Shown: positions 36,890 through 46,543 of the stretch, piece after piece
Layout: each line of letters opens with the position of its first letter
How positions within the stretch are numbered: position 1 is the stretch's first letter
DNA from: Bradyrhizobium sediminis
GTDB lineage: Bacteria > Pseudomonadota > Alphaproteobacteria > Rhizobiales > Xanthobacteraceae
Assembly: GCF_018736105.1 (NCBI RefSeq)
Contig: NZ_CP076135.1
Span: forward strand, 3,656,001 to 3,720,000
Reading direction: 5' to 3'
Length of the DNA stretch: 64,000 nt
Program-made: the position numbers and the translations under genes
Notes under the pieces: generated by a model
What the model was told of the DNA's origin: nothing
The model's input: the letters and a program-made list of their open reading frames with translations, nothing else
Databases searched by the model: none

Positions 36890-37361
36890 ATGAACGGCAA
36901 TCGGATGTTCGAACTGGCGCAGGCGCTGGCGGTCGCCAAGAGCAGGCAGGACGTGCCTGCGGCACTGAAACTTCTCCACAACGATATGCGGCTCGAGAGC
37001 CCGACCTTCGGGACGATGGCGCAAGGCCTCGCCGAGAACGAGAAGGCGCTGACCAGGTTCTTCGCATCCTTTCCTGACTACAACGTCGCCCTGCAAGGTC
37101 ACGCCAGCAACGACGATGCGTTGATCTGCTGGGGGCACGGTGCAAATGACCATGACCGGCGATCGGTTCGGCGTGGTCCCCAACGGCAGACGAGCTGAGC
37201 TGCCGGTATTCATCCAGTTCGCCTTCGAGGACGACCTGATTGCCGGCGAACGGTTCTTCCTCGACCTGTCGGCGCTGTGCGCCCAATCCGGCGTCTCGAC
37301 CGACGCGGTCCGGCGCAAGCTGTTTGGCGACGCCACCGCTCCGCTGATCGCGGCCGAATAG
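36890..37361 (+). pseudogene. NTF2/SnoaL-like protein gene with frameshift
   Basis: The first frame from ATG 36890 (strong ribosome-binding site GGAGGATC) encodes MNGNRMFELAQALAVAK... up to NDDALICWG, then runs out of family likeness. The next frame continues the fold with VQMTMTGDRFGVVPNGRR and ends ...DATAPLIAAE at 37361. Removing one G from the run GGGGG at 37131-37135 joins them as CWGTVQMTMTGDRFG, about 156 aa, the expected size of a SnoaL-like cone-barrel protein. It is either a true frameshift or a sequencing error in a homopolymer. First gene of the TetR-linked set. Confidence 0.75.
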
Positions 37362-37395
37362 ACCTCACCTCCCTCACAATTAAAGGCAATAACAC

Positions 37396-37890
37396 ATGGC
37401 ACTGGACCCGCGCGTGAAACCCGTCGGCGAGATCAAGACGACGCATCTATTCGACCTCGTTTTCGACTTGAATCCTCGGCTGAATATCGGCGATGGCCCG
37501 CTGGGCCGGCGGATCCTTTTCGGCGCCGCCGGCGGATCCTTCGAAGGCGAGCGGCTGCGCGGCGAGGTGTTGCCGGGTGGCGGGGACTGGGCGTTGTTTC
37601 GCGCCGACGGAGCGATGTCGCTGGATGTCCGGGTGACCCTGCGCACCCACGACGACGCGCTGGTGTACATGACCTATGGTGGCCGCTGGATCACGCCGCC
37701 CGAACTGCGCGCCGACATGGCCGATCCCGTCAGGAGATATCAGGTCGATCCCGCTGGCTACTACTTCCGGACCACCCCGCTGTTCGAAACGGGGGCGAAG
37801 CCATACGCCTGGCTGAACGACATTGTCTGCGTCGGGTCGGGCTATCTGGTGGAAGGCGGAATTGCCTACAGAGTCTTTCAGGTCACCTAA
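37396..37890 (+). CDS. DUF3237 family protein
   Basis: A 164 aa protein of the UPF0311/DUF3237 barrel family. Visible blocks: THLFDLVFDLNPRLNIGDGPLGRRILF (in part), GGSFEGERLRGEVLPGGGDW, DVRVTLRTHDDALVYMTYGG and YYFRTTPLFETGAKPYAWLN. No enzymatic activity is established. It lies 34 bases after the NTF2-like gene and 12 bases before the aquaporin gene, in the same orientation. Confidence 0.88.
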   Translation: MALDPRVKPVGEIKTTHLFDLVFDLNPRLNIGDGPLGRRILFGAAGGSFEGERLRGEVLPGGGDWALFRADGAMSLDVRVTLRTHDDALVYMTYGGRWITPPELRADMADPVRRYQVDPAGYYFRTTPLFETGAKPYAWLNDIVCVGSGYLVEGGIAYRVFQVT

Positions 37891-37902
37891 AGGACAGAAA
37901 GC

Positions 37903-38694
37903 ATGGCCGGCAAGACGCAGCAGCGATCCACCGAGATCCTTCATGCCATCAATGTCGCAAACGCCACCGATGTGCGCGGCGCAGTCCACTTGTTACCGCT
38001 CCGGCGCCGGCTGGTGGCGGAGGCGTTCGGGACGGGATTCCTGCTTGTTGCGGTGGTCGGCTCCGGAATTCTGGGAGAGCGTCTCTCTGCCGGGAACACC
38101 GCAATTGCGCTGCTTGCCAATGCGCTGGCAACGGGAGCTGCTTTGTTCTCCCTGATCGAATGGCTTGCGCCGCTTTCGGGCGCGCACTTCAATCCGCTGA
38201 TCACACTTGCGATGGCTATCCGCGGCGACATCTCGCGCCGCGCCGCCATGGCCTATATCCCGATCCAGATAGCCGGGGCCGTGATCGGAGTGGGTGTCGC
38301 GCACCTGATGTTTGACGTGCCGGTGTTTTCCCTGTCGAGACATGTGCGAAGCGGGCCATCGCAGTTGCTCAGCGAATTCGTGTCGACCTTTGGTCTGGTG
38401 GGCATTGTCTGGACATGCTCGCTAACGCGCCCTTCTTCGGTAGCGGGCGCGGTTGCCGCCTATATCGGCGGCGCCTTCTGGTTTACGGCGACCGACTTCG
38501 CGAATCCCGCGGTGACCATTGCCCGCGCCCTCACCGATACGTTCGCCGGCATCCGCCCGTCGGATGTCGCCGGCTTCGTTGCCGCCGAATCCGCAGGCGC
38601 GCTGGCGGCAATAGCTGTTTTCCGATGGCTGCTGCCGAAAGCATGTCCAGGAGCTCGCCTGGCAGGTTTGACGGCAGCATCAGGCATTCGCTAA
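37903..38694 (+). CDS. aquaporin/MIP family channel
   Basis: A 263 aa membrane channel with six helices and two half-helices. The first motif is HFNPLIT (NPL instead of NPA) and the second FANPAVTIAR with the selectivity-filter Arg. AqpS/AqpZ-like proteins of rhizobia conduct water, glycerol or arsenite; no ars genes adjoin, so the substrate is open. A 30-residue N-terminal extension precedes the first helix. Confidence 0.9.
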   Translation: MAGKTQQRSTEILHAINVANATDVRGAVHLLPLRRRLVAEAFGTGFLLVAVVGSGILGERLSAGNTAIALLANALATGAALFSLIEWLAPLSGAHFNPLITLAMAIRGDISRRAAMAYIPIQIAGAVIGVGVAHLMFDVPVFSLSRHVRSGPSQLLSEFVSTFGLVGIVWTCSLTRPSSVAGAVAAYIGGAFWFTATDFANPAVTIARALTDTFAGIRPSDVAGFVAAESAGALAAIAVFRWLLPKACPGARLAGLTAASGIR

Positions 38695-38745
38695 CCTGAC
38701 TGCAAATCTCTGTTGCCTGCCTCAACGACGAAGCCCCGGTGGAAC

Positions 38746-39237
38746 ATGGTCATGAGCACATTCCCAATCGAGGGTGGCTGCACGTGCGGGAACGTCCGCT
38801 ACCACATGACGGAGCGTCCCCTCTTCGTTCACTGCTGCCATTGCCGCTGGTGCCAGCGCGAAAGCGGTGCATCGTTTGCGCTCAATGCCATGATCGAGGC
38901 CGACCGGGTCGAACTACTCTCCGGCGAGCCTGAAATCGTCGTGACTCCTTCTCTCAGCGGCAAGGGCCAGAAGATTTCACGATGCCCACAATGCCGCATC
39001 GCGGTCTGGAGTAACTTCGCGGGTTCGGGCGATCGCTTCCGCTTCGTTCGCGTCGGTACGCTCGACACGCCGGATGCGCTACCGCCGGACGTTCACATTT
39101 TCACGATGTCGAAGCAGCCTTGGATCGTGATGTCGCCCGATGTGCCCGCCTTCGAAGAATTCTATGTCAGGGAAGAGATTTGGCCCGCGGCCAGCCTGTC
39201 GAGATGGCGGGCCGCAACCGGTTCAAACGCCGGCTGA
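38746..39237 (+). CDS. GFA family (glutathione-dependent formaldehyde-activating-like) protein
   Basis: A 163 aa zinc-binding protein. Zinc ligands are in GGCTCGNVRYH, CCHCRWCQRESG and RCPQC, the pattern of the Mss4-like GFA fold. Most members are not true formaldehyde-activating enzymes, so the reaction is unknown. ATG at 38746 or 38752 is the start. Last gene of the TetR-linked set, with its stop 7 bases from the convergent binding-protein gene. Confidence 0.88.
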   Translation: MVMSTFPIEGGCTCGNVRYHMTERPLFVHCCHCRWCQRESGASFALNAMIEADRVELLSGEPEIVVTPSLSGKGQKISRCPQCRIAVWSNFAGSGDRFRFVRVGTLDTPDALPPDVHIFTMSKQPWIVMSPDVPAFEEFYVREEIWPAASLSRWRAATGSNAG

Positions 39238-39244
39238 CGGCGCC

Positions 39245-40231
39245 CTACTTCTTTTCTTCCAGCAACTTGCGGTATTTCTCGACGTCGCGCGTGACCAGCT
39301 GCTGCAGCACTTCCGGCGCGTGCTCGTTGGCGTCGGGTGCGACCGTCGACAGATCGGCAAAGCGCTTCTTGACCTGCTCGCTCTCCACCGCCGTGCGCGC
39401 AGATGCGTTCAGCTTGGCGATAATCTCGGGCGGCGTCCCCTTCGGCGCAAACAGGCCGTTCCAGCCCTGCGCCTCGAATTCGGGAAGCCCGGCTTCGGCC
39501 GAGGTCGGCAAGTCCGGCAACGTCGCCAGCCGCACGGTCGAGCCGACCACCAACCCCTTCACCAGTTTGTCGCCGATCGGCTGGGAAACGGAAGCTGCGG
39601 CGTCGCAGACACCGTCGATCTGGCCGCCGATCGCATCCGTTAGAGCCGGCGCAGCACCACGATAGCCGACCAGTTGCACATCGATGCCGGCCGCCTGCAC
39701 GAAACTCTTGCAGATCAGGAAGTTCGACGAGCCGACGCCGGCATGGCCGAGATTGGTCTTGCCAGGATTGCTCCTGGCGTAGGCGATGAACTCCTTGAGG
39801 TCCTTGGCCGGAAAATCCTTGCGCAACGCCACGATGCCGAAAGTCTTCGCCACCATCGCGATCGGCGCGAAGGAGTCGGGCGTGAACGGCAACTTCGGGT
39901 AGATGGTGTAGGAGGCGGCGCTGGTGCCGGCGTTGCCGATCGCGATGGTGTAGCCATCGGGCTCGGCCCGCGCGGCCCGCGTCAAGGCGGTCGAGCCGCC
40001 GGCCCCGGCGATATTCTCAATCACGATGGTCTGCCCGAGCGATGCGCCCATCTGTTCGGCGACGGCGCGCGCGATCACGTCGGAGGTGCCGCCGGCCGCG
40101 AACGGCACGATCATGGTGATGGGACGTTTCGGGTAGTCCTGAGCGTGGGCTGGGGTGGTGGCGGCGAACGAAAGCACCGCGACGACTGCAAGCAGCCGCT
40201 CCCTGACTTTAATTTGATGCGCTTTCTTCAC
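39245..40231 (-). CDS. Bug-family (TctC) periplasmic binding protein
   Basis: A 328 aa exported solute receptor of tripartite tricarboxylate transporter type. Signal peptide ends PAHAQDYP; family marks are PITMIVPFAAGGTSDVIARAVAE (in part), VIENIAGAGGSTA and the ligand-loop region GHAGVGSSN. No tctA/tctB membrane genes are present, which is usual for orphan Bug proteins. The start is GTG. It lies 38 bases downstream of purQ on the same strand. Confidence 0.9.
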   Translation of the reverse strand: MKKAHQIKVRERLLAVVAVLSFAATTPAHAQDYPKRPITMIVPFAAGGTSDVIARAVAEQMGASLGQTIVIENIAGAGGSTALTRAARAEPDGYTIAIGNAGTSAASYTIYPKLPFTPDSFAPIAMVAKTFGIVALRKDFPAKDLKEFIAYARSNPGKTNLGHAGVGSSNFLICKSFVQAAGIDVQLVGYRGAAPALTDAIGGQIDGVCDAAASVSQPIGDKLVKGLVVGSTVRLATLPDLPTSAEAGLPEFEAQGWNGLFAPKGTPPEIIAKLNASARTAVESEQVKKRFADLSTVAPDANEHAPEVLQQLVTRDVEKYRKLLEEKK

Positions 40232-40269
40232 GCGAACCAGTCCCCACTTCGCTCGAAAACGCTATGGCG

Positions 40270-40971
40270 TCACGCAGCTCGCTCCAGATGCGCCACCAGC
40301 CCTGCGAACAGGCCGCGGCCGTCGGTACAGCCCATGATGTCTTCGACGTGATTTTCCGGATGCGGCATCATGCCGAGCACGTTGCCGCTGCTGTTGACGA
40401 TGCCGGCGATCGAGTTGGCGGCGCCGTTGATGTTGGAGGCTTCGTCGACCACGCCCTCGGCGGAGCAGTAGCGATAGAGCACCCGCCCCTCGCCTTCCAG
40501 CCGCTTCAGCGTCTCTTCGTCGGCCTCGTAATTGCCCTCGCCATGGGCGACCGGCACGCGGATGATCTGGCCGGCATTGTAGCCGCGGGTGAACGGCGTG
40601 TCGGAGCGCTCGACCCGCAGATACACATCATGGCAGATGAATTTCAGCCGCGCATTGCGCATGAGCACGCCGGGCAGAAGCCCTGCCTCGCAGAGGATCT
40701 GGAAGCCGTTGCAGACCCCGAGCACCAAGCCGCCATCGGCAGCGAACGCCCGCACCGCGTCCATCACCGGTGCGCGCGCCGCGATCGCCCCACAGCGCAG
40801 GTAATCGCCGTAGGAAAACCCGCCCGGCACCACCACGAGGTCGGTGCCCTTGGGCAGCGCGGTCTCGGCGTGCCAGACCATCGCGGCTTCATGGCCCGAT
40901 GCGAGTTTCAGCGCGCGCGCCATGTCGCGCTCGCGATTGATTCCGGGGAAAACGAGGACAGCGGATTTCAT
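40270..40971 (-). CDS. purQ: phosphoribosylformylglycinamidine synthase subunit PurQ
   Basis: Glutaminase subunit providing ammonia to PurL; 233 aa class I amidotransferase. Nucleophile Cys in [12 protein letters not shown] and the His/Glu pair in MPHPENHVE are present, with the N-terminal [16 protein letters not shown] 40971 (MKSAVLV) fits the family. It is 7 bases after the purS stop. Confidence 0.96.
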   Translation of the reverse strand: MKSAVLVFPGINRERDMARALKLASGHEAAMVWHAETALPKGTDLVVVPGGFSYGDYLRCGAIAARAPVMDAVRAFAADGGLVLGVCNGFQILCEAGLLPGVLMRNARLKFICHDVYLRVERSDTPFTRGYNAGQIIRVPVAHGEGNYEADEETLKRLEGEGRVLYRYCSAEGVVDEASNINGAANSIAGIVNSSGNVLGMMPHPENHVEDIMGCTDGRGLFAGLVAHLERAA

Positions 40972-40978
40972 CGAAGGC

Positions 40979-41218
40979 CTAGAGAAGTTCAACCCGGTAA
41001 TTCTCGATCACGGTGTTCGCCAGCAGCTTGTCGGCGGCAGCTTTCAGCGCGGCTTCCGCCTTGGCCTTGTCGGAGCCCGACATCTCGATGTCGAACACCT
41101 TGCCCTGGCGTACGCTGGCGACGCCGTCGACGCCGAGCGATTTCAGCGCCCCTTCGATAGCCTTGCCCTGCGGATCGAGAATGCCTGATTTCAGTGTAAC
41201 GGTGACGCGCGCTTTCAC
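40979..41218 (-). CDS. purS: phosphoribosylformylglycinamidine synthase subunit PurS
   Basis: A 79 aa dimeric linker subunit of FGAM synthase. It reads [25 protein letters not shown], then [10 protein letters not shown] and IENYRVELL (parts), all typical. It is spaced 9 bases from purC and 7 from purQ, so purC-purS-purQ are one operon. Confidence 0.95.
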   Translation of the reverse strand: MKARVTVTLKSGILDPQGKAIEGALKSLGVDGVASVRQGKVFDIEMSGSDKAKAEAALKAAADKLLANTVIENYRVELL

Positions 41219-41227
41219 TTCCGACCT

Positions 41228-41995
41228 CTAGCTCTTGACCAGCACCGGACCGGAGCCGACCGGCCGCTCGTTTTCCATCAGAATGCCCAGCCTTTTCGCG
41301 ACCTCGGTATAGGCCTCCAACAGGCCGCCGAGATCCCTGCGGAAGCGGTCCTTGTCGAGCTTCTCGTTCGACTTGACGTCCCACAGCCGGCACGAATCGG
41401 GCGAAATCTCGTCGGCGACAATGATTCGCATCATGTCGTTCTCGAACAGCCGGCCGCATTCCATCTTGAAATCGACCAGCCGGATGCCGATGCCCAGAAA
41501 CAGTCCGGTCAGGAAGTCGTTGACGCGGATCGCCAGCGCCATGATGTCGTCGATTTCCTGCGGCGTGGCCCAGCCAAACGCCGTGATGTGCTCTTCCGAG
41601 ACCATGGGGTCGTTGAGCTGGTCGTTCTTGTAATAGAACTCGATGATCGAGCGCGGCAGCTGGGTACCTTCCTCGATGCCGAGGCGCTGCGACAGCGACC
41701 CCGCCGCCACGTTCCGCACCACCACCTCGAGCGGCACGATCTCGACCTCGCGAATCAGCTGCTCGCGCATGTTGAGCCGGCGGATGAAGTGGGTCGGCAC
41801 CCCGATGTCGTTGAGGTGCTGAAACAGGTACTCCGAAATCCGGTTGTTGAGGACGCCCTTGCCCTCGATCACCTGGTGTTTCTTGGCATTGAACGCGGTC
41901 GCGTCGTCCTTGAAGTGCTGGATCAGGGTTCCAGGCTCCGGGCCTTCGTAAAGGACCTTGGCCTTGCCTTCATAAATGCGGCGTCGACGGCTCAT
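41228..41995 (-). CDS. purC: phosphoribosylaminoimidazole-succinocarboxamide synthase
   Basis: SAICAR synthetase joining CAIR and aspartate with ATP; 255 aa. It contains [19 protein letters not shown], the ATP region [21 protein letters not shown] (in part) and the signature [13 protein letters not shown] 41995 matches known homologues; an upstream ATG (42025) would add ten residues. It is divergent from the DUF1476 gene. Confidence 0.95.
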   Translation of the reverse strand: MSRRRRIYEGKAKVLYEGPEPGTLIQHFKDDATAFNAKKHQVIEGKGVLNNRISEYLFQHLNDIGVPTHFIRRLNMREQLIREVEIVPLEVVVRNVAAGSLSQRLGIEEGTQLPRSIIEFYYKNDQLNDPMVSEEHITAFGWATPQEIDDIMALAIRVNDFLTGLFLGIGIRLVDFKMECGRLFENDMMRIIVADEISPDSCRLWDVKSNEKLDKDRFRRDLGGLLEAYTEVAKRLGILMENERPVGSGPVLVKS

Positions 41996-42305
41996 TGGGA
42001 TGTACCGTGTGTTGTTGAAATCCATGAATTTGGTGTGCTCCGGATGACATAGGGATTGCGACCCACGACGGAGCTGCCGTGAAGGCCAGGAACGGGAAAC
42101 AGAACAAGAACCGGGCCTGCAGGCAACCTATCCGATTGGCCTATCGAGCACAATCGATCCGGTCCGTTTGGGGCGAGTTTTACCCCTCTCCCTGCGGCTT
42201 AAAGCCGGTTGTTTTAACGAATGGCTACCGTTATCTAAGCGCGCGAGCCGGCGGCCGCAATGAGGCCGTTTTAACCATTTTTGGCACAGGGATCGGAACC
42301 CGGGA

Positions 42306-42629
42306 ATGAGCACATTCGACAAGCGTGAGGAGGGTTTCGAGAAGAAGTTCGCCCTCGACGAGGAACAGAAGTTCAAGGCGGAAGCCCGCCGCAACCGGCT
42401 GCTCGGAATGTGGGTAGCGGAGAAGCTCGGACTGACGGGCGAGGCCGCCACGGCCTATGCCAAGGACGTCGTGGCCTCGGACTTCGAGGAAGCCGGCGAC
42501 GCCGACGTGGTCCGCAAGGTGCTGGCCGACCTCACCGCCAAGGGCGTCGCCATCACCGAGCCGCAGCTTCGCGTAAAGATGGACGAGCTGATGGCGCAGG
42601 CCATCCAGCAGGTGAAGGCCGGGACGTAA
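42306..42629 (+). CDS. DUF1476 protein, F1-ATPase inhibitor zeta-subunit type
   Basis: A 107 aa, highly charged helical protein starting MSTFDKREEGFEKKFALDE. It matches the alphaproteobacterial zeta subunit, whose N-terminus blocks ATP hydrolysis by F1-ATPase in Paracoccus; in other genera the inhibitory strength varies. Helices include AEARRNRLLGMWVAEKLGL. It is divergent from purC. Confidence 0.9.
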   Translation: MSTFDKREEGFEKKFALDEEQKFKAEARRNRLLGMWVAEKLGLTGEAATAYAKDVVASDFEEAGDADVVRKVLADLTAKGVAITEPQLRVKMDELMAQAIQQVKAGT

Positions 42630-42649
42630 GGGGCGACCTCGCCGCTCCT

Positions 42650-42770
42650 GTCATTCCGGACGCCGCGCAGCGGCGATCCGGAAACCGGAAGTGATTCTTG
42701 CTCAGCTCGAGATTCCCCGATGTGCAATTGCACATCTGAGGTTCGCATCTTCGATGCGCCCCGGAATGAC
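42650..42770. repeat. REP-like palindromic element with GTCATTCCGG ends
   Basis: The element runs from GTCATTCCGG to CCGGAATGAC, with a perfect inner 18-base palindrome GATGTGCAATTGCACATC (42719-42736) and two smaller hairpins. Such elements are common between Bradyrhizobium genes. It lies between the DUF1476 and cynS stops, where it may help end both transcripts. Confidence 0.75.
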
Positions 42771-42782
42771 GACGATGAAGCC

Positions 42783-43271
42783 TCACCCTTCCTTGAAGCC
42801 GTATTCCGGCACGTTGCCGCTGGCGCCGTAATATTTGTACGGCAGGAACTTGCCCGACATCGTGATCTTGACGCGGTCGCCCTTGGGGTTGGGCAGGCGC
42901 TCCATCACCATGTCGAAATCGATCGCCGACATGATGCCATCGCCATACTCTTCCTCGATCAGCGCCTTCCAGGCCGGGCCGTTGATCATCACCAGTTCGT
43001 AGAACCGGTAGATCAGGGGATCGGTCGGCGGCATCGGCGTGCCCTCGCCGCGCATCGGCGTCTCGTTCAGCATCGCCACTTCCGATTTCGACAACCCGAA
43101 CAGCTCGCCGGCATTGGCGGCCTGCGGCTTGGTCAGCTTCATCTGGCCGAGGATGGCGCCGACGATCAGCACTTCGGAATAGCCGCCGATCTTTTCGCAG
43201 ATGTGCTTCCAGCTCCAGCCCTTCTCGCGCTTGATGTCGAGCAGCTTCTCGGTGAGGTCGGATCGTTTCAT
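42783..43271 (-). CDS. cynS: cyanate hydratase (cyanase)
   Basis: Converts cyanate and bicarbonate to CO2 and carbamate, which decays to ammonia and CO2. 162 aa; the catalytic triad corresponding to E. coli R96, E99 and S122 is found at R89, E92 and S115 with identical spacing (YRFYELV and GIMSAIDFDM). The N-terminal HTH-like domain is present. AAGGAGACG precedes the ATG. Last gene of the transporter operon, which makes cyanate the likely transported substrate. Confidence 0.96.
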   Translation of the reverse strand: MKRSDLTEKLLDIKREKGWSWKHICEKIGGYSEVLIVGAILGQMKLTKPQAANAGELFGLSKSEVAMLNETPMRGEGTPMPPTDPLIYRFYELVMINGPAWKALIEEEYGDGIMSAIDFDMVMERLPNPKGDRVKITMSGKFLPYKYYGASGNVPEYGFKEG

Positions 43272-43292
43272 TTTTGTCGTCTCCTTTGGTGA

Positions 43293-44204
43293 TTAGCGCG
43301 CGATCGCCTGCGTCGGACCGGTTTCGATGCCTTTCGACGCCGACACGATGGTTGGTTCGTTCAAGCCGATCCGCACCAACGGCACATTGCGCGGATCGTG
43401 ACCGGGCACGTCGGCGGCAAAGGTCTTGCTGCGGCTGACCAGGAAATCGACGATGTGATTGCGCAGCGCGTAGTACAGGGGATGCCGGTGCAGGTCGGCG
43501 CGGACGCGATCCTTCGGCAGCGGGTTTTCGACGATCTCGGCCAGCACCGCGCCGGGGCCGTTGGTCATAAGGAAGATCTTGTCGGCGAGATAGATCGCTT
43601 CATCGACATCGTGGGTGATCATGAATGCGGTCTGCCCGGTCTCGATGCAGATGCGGCGCACCTCGTCCTGCAGCGTGCCGCGGGTCAGCGCGTCCAGCGC
43701 CGAGAACGGCTCGTCCATCAGCATGATCTTCGGCGTGATCGAGAGCGCACGCGCGATGCCGACGCGCTGCTTCATGCCGCCGGAGAGTTCCGACGGCCGC
43801 TTATGCTCGGCGCCGGTGAGACCCACGAGATCGATGAAGGTCTGGGCGTGCGCCTTGACCTTCGCCCGGTCCCAGTCGCGCCATTTCGAGGTTACGGCGT
43901 AGGCGACGTTGCCGAGCACGGTGCGCCACGGCAACAGCGCGTGGCTCTGGAAGATCACGGCGCGGTCGAGGCTGGTGCCTTCGATCGCCTGGCCGTCGAC
44001 GATCACGGTCCCCTCGCTCGGCTCGTCGAGCCCGGCGAGGATGTTCAGCACCGTGGTCTTGCCGCAGCCGGAATGGCCGATCACGCAGCCGAACTCGCCG
44101 CGCCCCATCGACAGCCAGAGATTCTCGAACACCGCGATTTCGCTACCGCCCGCGCCGGGATAGCGCTTGGCGATGGCTTCGATGGAGATGAATTTGTCGG
44201 TCAT
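43293..44204 (-). CDS. cynD: cyanate-type ABC transporter ATP-binding protein
   Basis: A 303 aa ATPase of the NrtD/SsuB/TauB class. Walker A is GHSGCGKTT, the signature [15 protein letters not shown], Walker [13 protein letters not shown] and the switch His in MITHDVDEA. It has about 40 extra C-terminal residues (after [14 protein letters not shown]) as in other NrtD/CynD proteins. It starts 4 bases after the permease stop and 21 bases before cynS. Confidence 0.93.
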   Translation of the reverse strand: MTDKFISIEAIAKRYPGAGGSEIAVFENLWLSMGRGEFGCVIGHSGCGKTTVLNILAGLDEPSEGTVIVDGQAIEGTSLDRAVIFQSHALLPWRTVLGNVAYAVTSKWRDWDRAKVKAHAQTFIDLVGLTGAEHKRPSELSGGMKQRVGIARALSITPKIMLMDEPFSALDALTRGTLQDEVRRICIETGQTAFMITHDVDEAIYLADKIFLMTNGPGAVLAEIVENPLPKDRVRADLHRHPLYYALRNHIVDFLVSRSKTFAADVPGHDPRNVPLVRIGLNEPTIVSASKGIETGPTQAIAR

Positions 44205-44208
44205 CGCA

Positions 44209-45048
44209 TCACTCCGGGAAGGTGACCATGCGCGTGAACCGCGCGAGAATCTGGTCGAGCAGCATGCCGACCACGCCGATCAGGAGGATGGCGATGATGA
44301 CGTTGGTGATCGAAAGGTTGTTCCACTCGTTCCAGACGAAGTAACCGATGCCGGTACCACCGACCAGCATCTCGGCGGCCACGATCACCAGCCAGGCGAT
44401 ACCGATCGAGATCCGCATGCCGGTCAGGATCGTCGGCGCTGCGGCGGGCAGGATCACGGTGAAGGCGCGCCTGACGGTGCCGACCTCCAGCGTTCGCGCG
44501 ACGTTGATCCATTCCTTGCGCACGGCAGCGACGCCGAACGCGGTGTTGAGCAGCATCGGCCACACCGAGCAGATGAAAATCACGAAGATGGCCGACAGCC
44601 CGGAATCCTTGATGGTGTAGAGCGCCAGCGGCATCCAGGCGAGTGGCGAGATCGGTTTCAGTATCTGGATGAACGGGTCGAGCGCCTTGTTGATCAGCGG
44701 CGACATCCCGATCAGGAACCCGAGCGGGATGGCGACGATGACCGCGAGAAAATAACCGAGCCCTACTCGCGCGATCGAATAGCCGAGCTGGATGCCGAGG
44801 CCCTTGTCGTTCGGCCCGTTGTCGTAGAACGGACGCTTGACGTGTTCCCACAGCTTGGTGCCGACATCGAGCGGGCCCGGCATCGCCGACTTGCCGGCGG
44901 TCGCGGTCAGCCCCATCAGCTTGGCGTATTCCGGGCTCATGGTGGCGACGGTGCCGGTGCCGCGCGTGGCGATATGCCAGATGCCGACGAAGGCGAGGAA
45001 CAGCGCGATCGACACGATAGCGGCGCGAAGCCGGAGCGAGGCCGACAT
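44209..45048 (-). CDS. cynB: cyanate-type ABC transporter permease
   Basis: A 279 aa inner-membrane subunit with six helices. The EAA loop region [26 protein letters not shown] (in part) couples to the ATPase, as in NrtB/SsuC permeases. It is separated by 2 bases from the binding-protein gene and by 4 from the ATPase gene. Confidence 0.92.
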   Translation of the reverse strand: MSASLRLRAAIVSIALFLAFVGIWHIATRGTGTVATMSPEYAKLMGLTATAGKSAMPGPLDVGTKLWEHVKRPFYDNGPNDKGLGIQLGYSIARVGLGYFLAVIVAIPLGFLIGMSPLINKALDPFIQILKPISPLAWMPLALYTIKDSGLSAIFVIFICSVWPMLLNTAFGVAAVRKEWINVARTLEVGTVRRAFTVILPAAAPTILTGMRISIGIAWLVIVAAEMLVGGTGIGYFVWNEWNNLSITNVIIAILLIGVVGMLLDQILARFTRMVTFPE

Positions 45049-45050
45049 GG

Positions 45051-46436
45051 TCAGCTGGCCTTCCTGATCTTGAAGCTGTTGAGATATTCCTCGGGCTTCG
45101 CCGGATCGAAGGTCTTGCCCATCACCGAGAAGCTCTTGGTCGTGGTAGTCGGCGGCGTCAGTCCGGCCTCCTTCATCAGCTTGGTGGCGTCGGTGGCGAG
45201 ATAGACCTGCGCGGCGATGCCGGCGTAGTCGATGTCGCCCTTGACCTGCCCCCAGCGCTTCATCTGCGTCATGATCCAGATCGCGAACGACTGCCAGGGG
45301 AACGGATCGAAATCGACACGGTTCGGCTGCTTGACGATATTGCCGAGGCCGTCAGCGAAGGTGCCGGTGAGGATCTGCTCGAGCACGATCTGCGGCTGGT
45401 TCAGGTAGTTCGCCGGCGCGATGGCTTCTGCGATCTGCTTGCGGTTCTCGGCCTTGTGCGCGAAGGCGGTGGCCTCGATGATGGATTTCAGCAGCGCGCC
45501 ATAGGTATTCGGCATCGTGGTGACGAATTCCTTCGACGCGGCGAAGGCGCAGCACGGATGGCCCTCCCAGATATCCTTGGTCAGGATGTGGATGAAGCCG
45601 ACGCCGTCATAGACCGCGCGCTGGTTCATCGGATCGGGCCCGAGGAAACCGTCGATATTGTCGGCGCGCAGATTGGCCACCATTTCCGGCGGCGGCACCG
45701 CGCGGATCTGCACATCTACATCCGGATCGAGGCCGGCCTCGGCGAGGTAGTAACGCAGCAGGTAGTTGTGCATCGAATAGTCGAAGGGCACCGCGAACTT
45801 GAAGCCCTTCCAGTCCTTCGGGTTGCGCTTGTCCTTGTGCTTGACCGCCAGCGTGATCGCCTGGCCGTTGATGTTTTCCACCGCGGGCATGGTGTAGGGC
45901 AGCGGATTGGAGCCGACACCCATGGTGATGGCGAGCGGCATCGGCGACAGCATGTGCGCTGCGTCGTATTCCTTGTTGATGGTCTTGTCGCGGATCACCG
46001 CCCAGCCGGCGGTCTTGATCACTTCGACGTTGAGGCCGTTCTTGGAATAGAACCCCATCGGCGCCGCCATGATGATCGGCGTCGCGCAGGTGATCGGAAT
46101 GAAGCCGACCTTGAGGTCCTTCTTTTCCAGCGGTCCGCCTTGCGCGAAGGCTTCGGTCGCGGTCTTCAGCGGGAAGAATTGCGACAATGCCGCGGCTGCG
46201 GTCGCGGCCCCGACCGATTTGAGGAAGGCGCGGCGCGCCATATCCTGCGGAAACATCGCGCGCATGACGGCGGAAGCGACCACGCCCTCGTAGCGCTTCT
46301 GCTCGCTCTCGATCGACGCCTGGATCTGCAATTGGGCTGCGGCCTGATGCTCGGCTTCGCTGCCATGGTGGCCGCAGCTGCAGCCACCGGCGCGTAGCCT
46401 GCGGTCGGGATCGAACGGATTGTCGAATGTGGACAT
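45051..46436 (-). CDS. cynA: cyanate-type ABC transporter substrate-binding protein with long pre-Tat region
   Basis: A 461 aa receptor of the NrtA/CmpA/CynA class. The twin-arginine signal is ARRAFLKSVG (RR at 68-69), preceded by an unusual 66-residue cytosolic region with GGCSCGHHGS (Cys19, Cys21, His23-24). The mature part starts DLKVGFIPITCATPIIM and includes a double Cys in GHPCCAFAAS. AGGAGGG sits before the ATG. First gene of cynABDS, behind a sigma-54 promoter. Nitrate or bicarbonate as substrate is not excluded, but cynS argues for cyanate. Confidence 0.9.
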   Translation of the reverse strand: MSTFDNPFDPDRRLRAGGCSCGHHGSEAEHQAAAQLQIQASIESEQKRYEGVVASAVMRAMFPQDMARRAFLKSVGAATAAAALSQFFPLKTATEAFAQGGPLEKKDLKVGFIPITCATPIIMAAPMGFYSKNGLNVEVIKTAGWAVIRDKTINKEYDAAHMLSPMPLAITMGVGSNPLPYTMPAVENINGQAITLAVKHKDKRNPKDWKGFKFAVPFDYSMHNYLLRYYLAEAGLDPDVDVQIRAVPPPEMVANLRADNIDGFLGPDPMNQRAVYDGVGFIHILTKDIWEGHPCCAFAASKEFVTTMPNTYGALLKSIIEATAFAHKAENRKQIAEAIAPANYLNQPQIVLEQILTGTFADGLGNIVKQPNRVDFDPFPWQSFAIWIMTQMKRWGQVKGDIDYAGIAAQVYLATDATKLMKEAGLTPPTTTTKSFSVMGKTFDPAKPEEYLNSFKIRKAS

Positions 46437-46469
46437 GAAGCCCTCCTGCCTAAAGCTGCGGCAGAAGGG

Positions 46470-46484
46470 GCAAGGAGCGTGCCA
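46470..46484 (-). promoter_or_regulatory. sigma-54 promoter of cynABDS
   Basis: TGGCACG-CTCC-TTGC on the minus strand matches the -24/-12 consensus (TGGCACG-N4-TTGC) at every core base. The predicted transcript start near 46458 leaves a leader of about 22 bases with AGGAGGG before the cynA ATG. Confidence 0.85.
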
Positions 46485-46543
46485 TGCGCTGATTTCGGCA
46501 ATTGTCCAATTGAAGCAGGCATTTCGCTGAATCGTTGGCTATT

